Below are positions 8,249 through 17,002 of a DNA stretch of 64,000 bases, one piece after another. Every line of letters begins with the position of its first letter. Within the stretch, counting starts at the first letter, position 1. The DNA comes from Gillisia sp. (lineage in GTDB: Bacteria; Bacteroidota; Bacteroidia; Flavobacteriales; Flavobacteriaceae), in the NCBI GenBank assembly GCA_024635655.1, contig JAGXIL010000007.1, positions 124,001 to 188,000 of the forward strand. Direction: 5' to 3'. Under the pieces are notes generated by a model, which saw nothing but the letters and a program-made list of their open reading frames with translations, was not told the origin of the DNA and did no database searches. Position numbers and translations under genes: made by a program.

Positions 8249-10648
8249 ATGAAAAATATTTTTGTTTTGATTTTCCTTCTATCTGGCGGGATTACCTATT
8301 CTCAAACCTGTAACACACAACTTTCAGGTGAAGTTAAAGACATTCACGATGGATCTTTACTTCCTAATGCTATTGTTCAGATAAAAAGTTTAGGAATCTG
8401 GGCTGAAACAGATTCAGAGGGCAGGTATGAATTTGATGATCTCTGCGAAGGGACTTACACTTTGGAAATTAATCATCCGGAATGTAAACCTATAACGCGT
8501 AAAGTTGTTGTAGAAAACAATACTATCCGGAACTTTAGACTGGAACACCATATTGAGGAATTGAACCAAATACTTCTAAAAACAAACCGGAATAATGAGA
8601 ACACCCTTCCGGAAGCAACTCTTAATAAAGAAATAATAGAGCAATACAGTGGAGCTACCCTCGGAGATGCCTTAAAGGAAATAAGCGGAGTAAGTTCTTT
8701 GAATACTGGAAGTGCGATTGTAAAACCGGTAATTCATGGCCTCCACAGCAGCAGGATATTGATCTTAAACAACAATGTGAGAATGCAGGACCAGCAGTGG
8801 GGTGTAGAACATGCTCCCAACATTGATATTAACTCTGCTACAGGCTTAAAAGTAATTAAAGGTGCGGCTGCACTTCAATATGGAGGAGACGCTATTGGGG
8901 GAGTTATTCGCGTGGAGCCTTTAAAAGCTCCCGTTAAAGATACAATCATCGGAAGTGCCATCCTAAGTGCGGCCAGTAATGGAAGAGGCGGAAGTGTGAC
9001 CAGTTCCATTTTAAATGCAAGAGAGAGCGGATTTTACTGGAAAGCTCAGGGTACTTATAAGTATTTTGGCGACAAAGAAGCACCTAATTATATGCTTTCC
9101 AATACCGGTCAAAGGGAGCGGGACTTTTCATTGGCTATGGGTCTTAATAAATTTCAATACAGGCTGGATGTATATTATAGTTATTTTAATACTAACATCG
9201 GGATCTTAAGGGCTTCTCATTTGGGGAGCATTAGTGATCTGGCACGAGCTATCAACAATGGTGAACCTTTAGTTGTAAGGCCATTTACATATAACATAGG
9301 CGCCCCGAGGCAGGATGTAAGTCATCACCTGCTAAAAACTTCTTTTGAAAAGAATTTTTATAATGCCGGAGAACTTGAAATACAGTATTCTTTTCAATTT
9401 AACGACAGAAAAGAATTTGATATAAGAAGAGGAGAACAGGCCAACCGTGCATCTTTAGACCTGGAACTGATGACACATAATCTTCAGTCTAATTTTACTT
9501 ATGATCACCTTGAAAATTTTGAAGCAAAGGTTGGTATTGATCTCACTCTTCAAAATAACTTTGCCAATCCTGATACCGGTGTGCGCAGGTTGATCCCGGA
9601 TTACAAGATGTTCACCTCGGGGATTTTTATGTTGGGAAACTACTCCCCGGGAGACAAAGTTACTCTAGACGCAGGAGTTCGCTATGATTACAGCAATATA
9701 GATGCTAAAAAGTTTTATTTAAAATCCCGCTGGGATGAAAGGGGTTATGACCTGGAATTTTCTGATCTAATCATTGGGGATTCCGGTTCTCAGTGGCTCA
9801 CAAATCCTGTTTTTGATTACCATAACTTCTCTGCAACTTCAGGGATTAATTATAGATGGAATAACGCTCTTGAAGCAAATTTTAACCTTTCAATGGCATC
9901 CAGAAATCCTAATCCATCTGAATTGTTCAGCGATGGGTTGCATCATTCAGCAGCTATTATAGAACTGGGAGATTTGAATTTAGAACAGGAGCAGGCATTT
10001 AAGGTATCGGGATCTATGGAGGGCGAGTTTGCAGGGTTTACATTTTTGATCAATCCGTATCTTAATTATATCAATAATTTTATTCTACTGGAACCTTCGG
10101 GAATAGAACAGACTATTAGGGGTGCATTTCCTGTACACGAATACAGGCAGGCAAATGCCCAATTACTGGGAGTAGATGTTAATGCGGGATATCAATTTTC
10201 CGAAAAATTCAGCTATGCCGGTAATTTTGCATATATAAGAGGTACAGATCTTGAAAATAACAGGCCTTTGGTTGATATGCCTGCGCCACAGTTATCTAAT
10301 AAGATCTCTTATTATAACAACAACTGGCAAGACCTTAGAATAAGCTTAAGCAATGATATTGTATTGGAGCAAACGAGGTTTCCCAATAATGATTTTACTG
10401 CCAATGTCCCTGTTGACGGAGAATTAGTACCCACTGATATTCAAATAAGTCAACCGCCTCCGGCTTACCAACTTTTCCACTTTAATGCCCAAACCAGATT
10501 TACCTTAAATACAAAAAACGATTTAGGAATAGGTTTGTCAGTACAAAATATTTTAGACACTCCATATAGAGATTATCTCAATCGTCAAAGGTATTATGCC
10601 GACGATCTTGGACGAAACTTTATAGTTCAGATTAAATTTAATTATTAA
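8249..10648 (+). CDS. TonB-dependent receptor, ZnuD-like plug
   Basis: Outer-membrane active transporter of 799 residues. A signal peptide (1-18) precedes a carboxypeptidase-regulatory-like domain (about 20-105) as in many Bacteroidota receptors, then a plug (about 118-225) and a 22-strand-type barrel to the C-terminus, which ends in FIVQIKFNY. The plug reads HGLHSSRILILNNNV, then KGAAALQYGGDAIGGVIRV. This is closer to the ZnuD/heavy-metal receptor group (HGL-S-RI) than to SusC or siderophore receptors. The substrate is not proven; zinc or another metal is an inference. It is sandwiched between a small Cys/His protein and an acidic lipoprotein. Confidence 0.88.
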   Translation: MKNIFVLIFLLSGGITYSQTCNTQLSGEVKDIHDGSLLPNAIVQIKSLGIWAETDSEGRYEFDDLCEGTYTLEINHPECKPITRKVVVENNTIRNFRLEHHIEELNQILLKTNRNNENTLPEATLNKEIIEQYSGATLGDALKEISGVSSLNTGSAIVKPVIHGLHSSRILILNNNVRMQDQQWGVEHAPNIDINSATGLKVIKGAAALQYGGDAIGGVIRVEPLKAPVKDTIIGSAILSAASNGRGGSVTSSILNARESGFYWKAQGTYKYFGDKEAPNYMLSNTGQRERDFSLAMGLNKFQYRLDVYYSYFNTNIGILRASHLGSISDLARAINNGEPLVVRPFTYNIGAPRQDVSHHLLKTSFEKNFYNAGELEIQYSFQFNDRKEFDIRRGEQANRASLDLELMTHNLQSNFTYDHLENFEAKVGIDLTLQNNFANPDTGVRRLIPDYKMFTSGIFMLGNYSPGDKVTLDAGVRYDYSNIDAKKFYLKSRWDERGYDLEFSDLIIGDSGSQWLTNPVFDYHNFSATSGINYRWNNALEANFNLSMASRNPNPSELFSDGLHHSAAIIELGDLNLEQEQAFKVSGSMEGEFAGFTFLINPYLNYINNFILLEPSGIEQTIRGAFPVHEYRQANAQLLGVDVNAGYQFSEKFSYAGNFAYIRGTDLENNRPLVDMPAPQLSNKISYYNNNWQDLRISLSNDIVLEQTRFPNNDFTANVPVDGELVPTDIQISQPPPAYQLFHFNAQTRFTLNTKNDLGIGLSVQNILDTPYRDYLNRQRYYADDLGRNFIVQIKFNY

Positions 10649-10668
10649 TTATTTAAACACTTATTATT

Positions 10669-11241
10669 ATGAAAAAGCTGAAATTTTTATCAATGTTTTT
10701 ATTTACAGGAGCTTTAATAACTTCTTGTTCCAGTGATGACGATGCTCTTCCTGAACCGGTAAATGAAGAAGAATTAATTACCACATTAATGGTCACCCTT
10801 ACTCCAGATGATGGAGGTGAGACAGTTCTTTTGTCTTACAGGGATTTAGACGGAGATGGACCCAACCCTCCGGTTACAGATATTTCAGGGAATCTTTCTG
10901 CAAATACCATGTATTCGGGAAATGTTAAGGTTTTAAACGAACTTGAAACACCTGTTGAAGATATTACCGAGGAAGTTGAAGAGGAAGGTGATGAACATCA
11001 ATTCTTTTATACTTTAGGTTCTTCACTTGATGCAACTGTAAGTTACAATGATGTCGACGAGGATGGAATGCCTGTTGGAATCGAGTTTGACCTGGAAACC
11101 GGGGATGCCAGTACCGGAAACTTAACCGTAACGTTACGTCACGAACCCAATAAGACTGCTACAGGAGTAAGTGAGGGAAACATTGCTAATGCCGGAGGAG
11201 ACACAGACGTGGAAGCTACTTTTAATATTGAAATAGAATAA
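10669..11241 (+). CDS. Acidic lipoprotein with DxDxDG motifs, partner of TonB receptor
   Basis: A 190-residue lipoprotein: signal peptide with lipobox TSCS (Cys20), then a Ser/Asp-rich linker and an acidic beta-rich domain. Two loops, DLDGDG near residue 63 and DVDEDG near 125, look like calcium-type or other metal-binding DxDxDG loops. I recall such proteins being labelled 'type 1 periplasmic binding fold superfamily' in flavobacteria, but the short length does not support a full periplasmic-binding fold. It follows the receptor by 20 bp and is probably an accessory surface or periplasmic binding protein. A strong terminator closes the unit. Confidence 0.75.
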   Translation: MKKLKFLSMFLFTGALITSCSSDDDALPEPVNEEELITTLMVTLTPDDGGETVLLSYRDLDGDGPNPPVTDISGNLSANTMYSGNVKVLNELETPVEDITEEVEEEGDEHQFFYTLGSSLDATVSYNDVDEDGMPVGIEFDLETGDASTGNLTVTLRHEPNKTATGVSEGNIANAGGDTDVEATFNIEIE

Positions 11242-11275
11242 AACCATTAATGGTTTAAGATTAGCTTATAGCACA

Positions 11276-11316
11276 AAAAAACGGCCGGAATCATTAATGT
11301 TCCGGCCGTTTTATTT
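11276..11316. terminator. Terminator closing the TonB cassette
   Basis: Stem aacggccggaa (11280-11290) pairs perfectly with ttccggccgtt (11300-11310) over a nine-base loop, with an A-run before and T-rich sequence after. It sits between convergent genes and can work both ways. Confidence 0.9.
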
Positions 11317-11336
11317 TATCTCTTTGTTTTACTAAC

Positions 11337-11642
11337 TTATACTACCTCGGCTTCAATTACTACTTCTTTTCCTGCTTTTTCCTTTTTCCAAACAAAGGTA
11401 TATAACCACATGAGAGTAAAAGTAGGAATGACATCTGTTCCCGGAAGGATCTCTTCAAGAAATACTATAGCTGATGCTATTTTCCCCTTTTTACCGGGAT
11501 ACATTTCGCTCATCAGTTTTGCCGCGTAAGGAGCCCATAATAAATCCAAAAAAGGCCCTACTAATGGAATAGCATAAGTTGCCATACCTATAGCATCATA
11601 TACAAGACCTTTAATTAATAACTTGTTTTTCAATTGATTCAT
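11337..11642 (-). CDS. Small membrane protein, unknown function
   Basis: A 101-residue protein with about three hydrophobic segments: LVYDAIGMATYAIPLVGPF near residues 13-31, AIVFLEEILPG near 58, and FTLMWLYTFVW near 74-84. It ends in a charged, valine-rich tail. The central YPGKKGKIAS loop is basic. I recognise no named family. It lies downstream of folE and msrA on the same strand with a gap of about 50 bp, so it may be read through from them, but nothing else links it to folate metabolism or methionine sulfoxide repair. Confidence 0.65.
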   Translation of the reverse strand: MNQLKNKLLIKGLVYDAIGMATYAIPLVGPFLDLLWAPYAAKLMSEMYPGKKGKIASAIVFLEEILPGTDVIPTFTLMWLYTFVWKKEKAGKEVVIEAEVV

Positions 11643-11691
11643 GGTCGATGGTTTTATTTGTACAGGTTTAGTTATGCAAAAAAAATGCCAT

Positions 11692-12285
11692 TTATTTTAG
11701 GTTTGAAGATATGAGTCTTAAAAATTCTGTACGGGTTTCTATCTTTTCAAATTGCCCACGAAAACCCGAGGTTGTTGTTACGCTGTTTTGTTTTTGCACT
11801 CCCCGCATCATCATACACATGTGCTGGGCTTCTATGACAACAGCAACACCTTTAGGTTTGATCGTTTTATTAATACATTCAAGAATGTCGTGAGTTAGTC
11901 GTTCCTGTACCTGCAACCTCCGGGCAAAGACATCTACCACCCTTGGCAACTTGCTTAGCCCCACGATGTGCCCATTTGGTATATATCCTATGTGCGCCTT
12001 TCCAAAAAAGGGCAGCATGTGATGTTCACACATGGAATAAAGTTCAATATCCTTTACAATGACCATTTCATCATAATTTTCCTTAAACATTGCTGCTCTA
12101 AGAATTTCTTCAGGATTTGTAAAATAGCCCTGGGTTAGAAACTGCATTGCCTTTGCTGCCCTTTCCGGTGTTTTTTGTATTCCCTCTCTTTGGGGATCTT
12201 CTCCTAATTGCTTTATTATATTTCTGAAATTTCCGGTTAATGCATCGGTTAAATCTTCATTGTACTCTATAAAAGTGTTGAACAT
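11692..12285 (-). CDS. folE: GTP cyclohydrolase I
   Basis: Converts GTP to 7,8-dihydroneopterin triphosphate, the entry to tetrahydrofolate (and queuosine) synthesis. Length 197 is typical. The zinc ligands Cys86 and His89 in [10 protein letters not shown] and Cys157 in QHMCMMMRG are intact, so this is the canonical zinc-dependent FolE type. QVQERLT near residue 126 and [11 protein letters not shown] are family signatures. It lies 18 bp downstream of msrA on the same strand and is probably co-transcribed with it. Confidence 0.97.
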   Translation of the reverse strand: MFNTFIEYNEDLTDALTGNFRNIIKQLGEDPQREGIQKTPERAAKAMQFLTQGYFTNPEEILRAAMFKENYDEMVIVKDIELYSMCEHHMLPFFGKAHIGYIPNGHIVGLSKLPRVVDVFARRLQVQERLTHDILECINKTIKPKGVAVVIEAQHMCMMMRGVQKQNSVTTTSGFRGQFEKIETRTEFLRLISSNLK

Positions 12286-12303
12286 CTGGGGTTGTTTGTT
12301 ATT

Positions 12304-12846
12304 TTACTTTAATTTTTTAGAAAAATATGTATCGAGCTTTTTAATCTTAGGGTCTATAATGGCCTGGCAATACTGTTGCTGCCTGTTATTATTGTAATAA
12401 TCCTTATGTTCGTCTTCAGCCCGATAAAATACTGAAGCTTCGGTAACCTCGGTGACAATTTTATCCTTGAAAACATTTTCATTCTCCAGTTGTTCTATCA
12501 CCTTTAATGCAGTTTCCTTTTGCGGTTCTGAGGTATAGAATATTGCGCTTCTGTATTGGGTTCCCACATCATATTGCTGACGGTTGAGGGTAGTTGGATC
12601 GTGTGTACTGAAGAAGATTAAAAGTAATTCTTCAAAGGTAATAACCCCGGGGTCGAATCTGATCTCTATGGCCTCAGCATGCCCGGTTCTTCCTGTAATT
12701 ATTTCTCTATAAGCGGGATTTTTTATTTTGCCACCTGTAAATCCAGATGTTACTGCATGCACCCCTTTTAATCTTTGAAAAACTGCTTCTGTACACCAAA
12801 AACATCCTCCTGCCAATATTGCTACCTCTTCTCTACTATCTTCCAT
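12304..12846 (-). CDS. msrA: Peptide methionine sulfoxide reductase A
   Basis: Repairs S-methionine sulfoxide in proteins, using thioredoxin. The 180-residue single-domain enzyme has the catalytic Cys15 in GGCFWCTEAVFQ, the DPTTLNRQQYDVGTQYRSAIFY block, and AEDEHKDYY near 140. There is no signal peptide, so it is cytoplasmic, and there is no fused MsrB domain. A second Cys (18) lies in the CFWC motif. It heads the unit with folE. A minus-strand -7 box (TATTTTTG) lies 23 bp upstream. Confidence 0.96.
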   Translation of the reverse strand: MEDSREEVAILAGGCFWCTEAVFQRLKGVHAVTSGFTGGKIKNPAYREIITGRTGHAEAIEIRFDPGVITFEELLLIFFSTHDPTTLNRQQYDVGTQYRSAIFYTSEPQKETALKVIEQLENENVFKDKIVTEVTEASVFYRAEDEHKDYYNNNRQQQYCQAIIDPKIKKLDTYFSKKLK

Positions 12847-12868
12847 ATTAAAAATATTTATTGTTTAA

Positions 12869-12876
12869 CAAAAATA
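12869..12876 (-). promoter_or_regulatory. -7 box (TATTTTTG) for msrA-folE
   Basis: Reads TATTTTTG on the minus strand and fits TAnnTTTG, 23 bp before the msrA ATG. No -33 TTG at normal spacing in this A/T-rich stretch, so confidence is moderate. Confidence 0.4.
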
Positions 12877-12993
12877 ATAAAAACTTAAACACTTAAAATA
12901 TTTTAACTTTAATTTATTTTGGGTTAAGAATAAAGTATAGGTTTTTGTAATCTTGTGCTTTCTTATTTCTAGCATAAAAAGCCCATAAAATAT

Positions 12994-15438
12994 ATGATCT
13001 ATCAGGGGATTCTAATCTTCATATTTTCTTTTTACCTCTGTAATATTTCTGCTCAAAATACTAAGGTAGATTTGCAAATGCAAAAAACCTTTAATGCACA
13101 AAGAGTTGAAGTTGCTCCTGATATTGATGGTGTTATTAATGAAGATGTTTGGCAGGACGTTCCGGTAGCCACTAATTTTGTTATGGTTGAACCCGGAGAT
13201 GGCAATCCCAGTCGCGAAACTCATCCCACCAGGGTAAAAATAATTTATGACGATGAGGCGATATATTTTGCTGCAGAAATGATAGATAGTGATCCGGAAA
13301 GAATTATAAGGCAATTTACCCAAAGAGATGAAATTGGGCAGTCAAGTTTCTTTGTTATAGACATAAATACATATAACGATGGGGAGAATCAAACAAGATT
13401 TTTAATTACCTCCGCCGGTGCAATTGCCGATGCGAGGATGACTGGAAATAGAGAAGATTACAATTATAACGTGGTTTGGGAAGCAGAAGTTTCACACGAT
13501 GAAAATGGATGGTACACGGAGGTTAAAATTCCTTATTCGGCTTTGCGATTTCCTGAAAAAAAAGCACAAATTTGGGGTTTGCAAATGGCCAGACAGATTT
13601 CCCATTTAAATGAAGTATATGTCTGGAATTACATAGATAAATCTGTCGGAAAAGCTACGCAATACACTGGTTTATTAAAGGGAATCGAAAATATTGATCC
13701 CCCGGTTCGTTTAAGTTTTAATCCTTACACTTCTGCTGAAGTAGATCATTTTAGGGGGAATGCACAATCCAATTTTAATGCGGGCCTGGATTTCAAGTAT
13801 GGAATAAGCGATTCCTTTACCCTCGATGCGACCCTGATACCAGATTTTGGACAAACGGCATTTGATAATGTAGAACTAAATCTGGGTCCTTTTGAACAGG
13901 CTTTTGGCGAAAACCGGGCCTTTTTTACAGAAGGAACTGAGTTGTTCTCAAAAGGCAATTTATTCTATTCCCGAAGAGTGGGAGATGCTCCTATTGGATT
14001 TAATTCTGCACAAACACAGGCTCTCACAAATGAAATAATTATTGACAATCCTGAAAGGGCCAACTTATTAAATGCATTAAAAATTTCCGGAAGAACAGAT
14101 AATGGCCTTGGCATAGGTGTTTTTAATGCCATTACCCAGGAAACCAATGCGATATTTTGGGATACAATTTCCGGAGAAACCCGAAACTTGATTACAGAGC
14201 CCCTGGCAAACTACAATATTGTTGTACTGGATCAGCAATATAATCAAAACTCCTCAATTACTTTGATCAATACCAATGTTACCAGGGAAGGAAAATTTCG
14301 TGATGGTAATGTTTCCGGATTTCTGTTTGATGTATTTAATAAATCAAATTCTTTTAATTTCCAGGGAGATTTAAAGATGAGCAATGTGAACAATTTTTCA
14401 CAGAATATTACTGGTTTTGCCTCCGGATTTGAAGTAAACCGCACCAAAGGGAAGATCCGCTATGGTTTTGAACATAATTTGGCAAACGAAACCTATGATA
14501 TCAATGACTTAGGATTACTCTTTAGGAATAACTTCAATAATTTTGAACTGGATCTATCTTACCAGATCTTTGAACCAACCAAATACCTTAATAATTATAG
14601 AATTAGATTATTTAGCAGGCACGAAAGACGATACAAACCTGATTTTAATGTAAGTACTGATGCAGGAGGAAGTTTTTTTGCAATTACCAAGGAAAGATTC
14701 GCGTTTGGAGGTTCACTTCAGTTTAGTTCAGAGACAAAAGATTTTTTTGAACCCCGAAAAGAAGGAAGCTTTATCTTGTATAATCCCAGCGTAGGTGGTG
14801 ATATTTGGATCTCTTCAGATTATAGAAAAAGAGTGGCCATTGATTCCCGGATAGGCCACAGCAAATTTTTTGATTCAGACCAGGAGCTGGTAAGAATGAA
14901 TATAAATCCCAGAATCCGAATTTCCGATAAATTCAATGTTATATATGATTTCAGGTACACCATTTCAAATAACAGGAAAAGTTTTGTAGCTCGTAGAGAT
15001 AGAGATGTTTTTTTTGGCAACAGAAAAATTGAAAGTATAGAAAATTCATTACAGGGCAGTTATAATTTTAATACAAAGCAAGTTCTTAGTATAAACTTCA
15101 GGAACTTCTGGTCTGCAGCTACATTTGGGGAAGAAAGTTTTTCTGTACTCCGGGGTGATGGCACTCTCAACCCTACTCCTGAATATGATCCGGAAAGAGA
15201 TCCCAATGCCAATTTTAATATCTGGAATCTTGATCTTAGTTATCGCTGGCAATTCGCTCCCGGCAGTGAAGCCATTCTGCTCTATCGCAATTCTATATTT
15301 AACCTTAATTCGCAAAGTGAATTAAAATATTTGGAAAGCCTTGAAGATCTTTTGCAGGAACCTCTAAGGCAAAATATTTCCCTTCGTATTGTATATTTTA
15401 TCGACTTTAACAATGTGAGGAATATGCTAAGAAGTTAA
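12994..15438 (+). CDS. DUF5916 outer-membrane protein with CBM9-like domain
   Basis: An 814-residue exported protein. Residues 1-21 are a signal peptide ending ISAQ. Residues of about 35-235 form a carbohydrate-binding family 9-like domain (DIDGVINEDVWQDVPVATNF, then EAEVSHDENGWYTEVKIPYS). The rest is the DUF5916 region: repeated amphipathic strands typical of an outer-membrane barrel, with GENRAFFTEGTELFSKGNLF as a signature. Such proteins are widespread in Bacteroidota and of unknown function, sometimes near peptide or sugar uptake genes. A LolD-type ATPase gene begins about 48 bp downstream, but the two are not obviously linked in function. Confidence 0.88.
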   Translation: MIYQGILIFIFSFYLCNISAQNTKVDLQMQKTFNAQRVEVAPDIDGVINEDVWQDVPVATNFVMVEPGDGNPSRETHPTRVKIIYDDEAIYFAAEMIDSDPERIIRQFTQRDEIGQSSFFVIDINTYNDGENQTRFLITSAGAIADARMTGNREDYNYNVVWEAEVSHDENGWYTEVKIPYSALRFPEKKAQIWGLQMARQISHLNEVYVWNYIDKSVGKATQYTGLLKGIENIDPPVRLSFNPYTSAEVDHFRGNAQSNFNAGLDFKYGISDSFTLDATLIPDFGQTAFDNVELNLGPFEQAFGENRAFFTEGTELFSKGNLFYSRRVGDAPIGFNSAQTQALTNEIIIDNPERANLLNALKISGRTDNGLGIGVFNAITQETNAIFWDTISGETRNLITEPLANYNIVVLDQQYNQNSSITLINTNVTREGKFRDGNVSGFLFDVFNKSNSFNFQGDLKMSNVNNFSQNITGFASGFEVNRTKGKIRYGFEHNLANETYDINDLGLLFRNNFNNFELDLSYQIFEPTKYLNNYRIRLFSRHERRYKPDFNVSTDAGGSFFAITKERFAFGGSLQFSSETKDFFEPRKEGSFILYNPSVGGDIWISSDYRKRVAIDSRIGHSKFFDSDQELVRMNINPRIRISDKFNVIYDFRYTISNNRKSFVARRDRDVFFGNRKIESIENSLQGSYNFNTKQVLSINFRNFWSAATFGEESFSVLRGDGTLNPTPEYDPERDPNANFNIWNLDLSYRWQFAPGSEAILLYRNSIFNLNSQSELKYLESLEDLLQEPLRQNISLRIVYFIDFNNVRNMLRS

Positions 15439-15486
15439 ATAATGATTTCAAAGATTATAAGTAATTTTACACTTCAAGAAAAATAA

Positions 15487-16146
15487 ATGATATACGCAGA
15501 AAATATCCATAAATATTATGGAGACCTACACGTTCTAAAAGGGGTGAATCTACATATCGAAAAAAGTGAAATAGTTTCTATAGTAGGTGCTTCCGGCGCC
15601 GGAAAGACAACTTTACTTCAAATTCTCGGAACACTTGATCGGCCTGAAAAAAACAAGGAGAGTATATTAAGGATAAATGAAATAGACATTTATTCACAGA
15701 GCGAAAAAAAACTCTCTAAATTCAGAAATGAACAAATCGGTTTTATCTTCCAGTTTCACCAGTTGCTTCCAGAATTCTCTGCCCTTGAAAATATATGTAT
15801 TCCTGCGTTTATTAAAAAAACTCCAAAAGCAGAAGCTGAAAAAAGAGCTATGGAGTTGCTGGACTTTTTAGGTTTAACAGCCCGCGCCCATCACAAACCC
15901 TCAGAATTAAGTGGAGGGGAGCAACAACGTATTGCCGTTGCACGTTCTTTAATAAATAATCCTGCTGTAATATTTGCAGATGAACCTTCCGGAAACTTAG
16001 ACAGTGAATCGGCGGAAAATCTTCACAAATTATTTTTCAGATTGCGGGAAGAGTTTGCCCAGACCTTTGTTATCGTCACTCATAATGAAGATTTAGCTAA
16101 TATGGCCGATAGAAAACTGGTCATGGTTGACGGGGAAATAATCTAA
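15487..16146 (+). CDS. ABC transporter ATP-binding protein, LolD/MacB type
   Basis: A 219-residue ATPase subunit. It shows Walker [10 protein letters not shown] with Lys40, the Q-loop [15 protein letters not shown], the signature [12 protein letters not shown] near 142, Walker [13 protein letters not shown], and a His switch (VTHNEDLA). The FHQLLPEF and SGNLDS patterns place it with the LolD/MacB group, which works with FtsX-like permeases in lipoprotein release or efflux. No permease gene is adjacent, so the membrane partner must be elsewhere. The next gene starts 22 bp later. Confidence 0.88.
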   Translation: MIYAENIHKYYGDLHVLKGVNLHIEKSEIVSIVGASGAGKTTLLQILGTLDRPEKNKESILRINEIDIYSQSEKKLSKFRNEQIGFIFQFHQLLPEFSALENICIPAFIKKTPKAEAEKRAMELLDFLGLTARAHHKPSELSGGEQQRIAVARSLINNPAVIFADEPSGNLDSESAENLHKLFFRLREEFAQTFVIVTHNEDLANMADRKLVMVDGEII

Positions 16147-16168
16147 TACTTCAAAGGACAAAAAGTGA

Positions 16169-16936
16169 ATGCTGAAAAAGGCCGAAATAAAATCTTTCCT
16201 GGACTACAAGGTTGAACAATACAACAATCGGGAATTTATTAAAACTGATCCTGTAAGGATCCCACATCAGTTCAGTAAGAAAGAGGACATAGAGATAGCA
16301 GGATTCTTAACAGCTACTATAGCCTGGGGCAACAGGAAAAGTATTCTTAACAATGCCGGAAAATTAATGGATCTTCTGGATAATTCACCTTATGAATTTG
16401 TGATGGAACACACGGAAGAGGATCTGCGTGTTTTGGAAGGCTTTGTCCACAGAACATTTAATGGCATTGACCTCCAGTATTTCATACTAGCTCTTCAAAA
16501 CATATACAAAACTCACGAGGGTCTTGAAGGAGTATTTACAAAATTTGCCAAAAAAGATAACCTTCAGCCCGCTATACATAATTTCAAAAAGATCTTCTTT
16601 GAACTCCCTCATCTTACCCGGACAGAAAAACATGTGAGTGACCCTCACAAAAATTCGGCCGCTAAGAGAATTAACATGTTTTTAAGATGGATGGTACGTA
16701 GCAACAGAGAAGGTGTGGATTTTGGTCTTTGGAGGCATATTGAACCTTCACAATTATCCTGTCCACTGGATGTACATTCCGGCAATACTGCCAGGAAACT
16801 CGGCCTTTTGAAACGAAATCAAAACGACGCAAAAGCTTTGGCCGAACTGGATACTTCCCTGCGCAAACTGGATGCTGTTGATCCCGTGAAATATGATTTC
16901 GCCCTTTTTGGCTTAGGTGTTTTTGAGAAGTATTAA
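16169..16936 (+). CDS. TIGR02757 family protein
   Basis: A 255-residue soluble protein of a conserved family I know as TIGR02757, found mainly in Bacteroidota and spirochaetes. Marker stretches are VRIPHQFSKKEDIEIAGFL, ATIAWGNRKSI near residue 54, MFLRWMVRSNREGVDFGLW near 170, and LDVHSGNTARKLGLLKR near 196. The pattern of an Arg-Trp pair, a D-x-H and a helical arrangement is reminiscent of HhH-type DNA glycosylases, but I see no clear catalytic Lys-Asp pair, so a DNA-repair role is only a guess. It may be co-transcribed with the ATPase upstream. Confidence 0.8.
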   Translation: MLKKAEIKSFLDYKVEQYNNREFIKTDPVRIPHQFSKKEDIEIAGFLTATIAWGNRKSILNNAGKLMDLLDNSPYEFVMEHTEEDLRVLEGFVHRTFNGIDLQYFILALQNIYKTHEGLEGVFTKFAKKDNLQPAIHNFKKIFFELPHLTRTEKHVSDPHKNSAAKRINMFLRWMVRSNREGVDFGLWRHIEPSQLSCPLDVHSGNTARKLGLLKRNQNDAKALAELDTSLRKLDAVDPVKYDFALFGLGVFEKY

Positions 16937-16940
16937 CATT

Positions 16941-16974
16941 TTGTTAACCAATCCAATTATAATACCTACATTTG
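16941..16974 (+). promoter_or_regulatory. Promoter for first GAF histidine kinase
   Basis: TTG at 16941-16943, a 23-bp spacer, and TACATTTG at 16967-16974, fitting TTG-N17..23-TAnnTTTG. The start codon follows at 17003. Confidence 0.55.
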
Positions 16975-17002
16975 AGGGTTTCAACAAAAAAAGAACCTCA
17001 CA

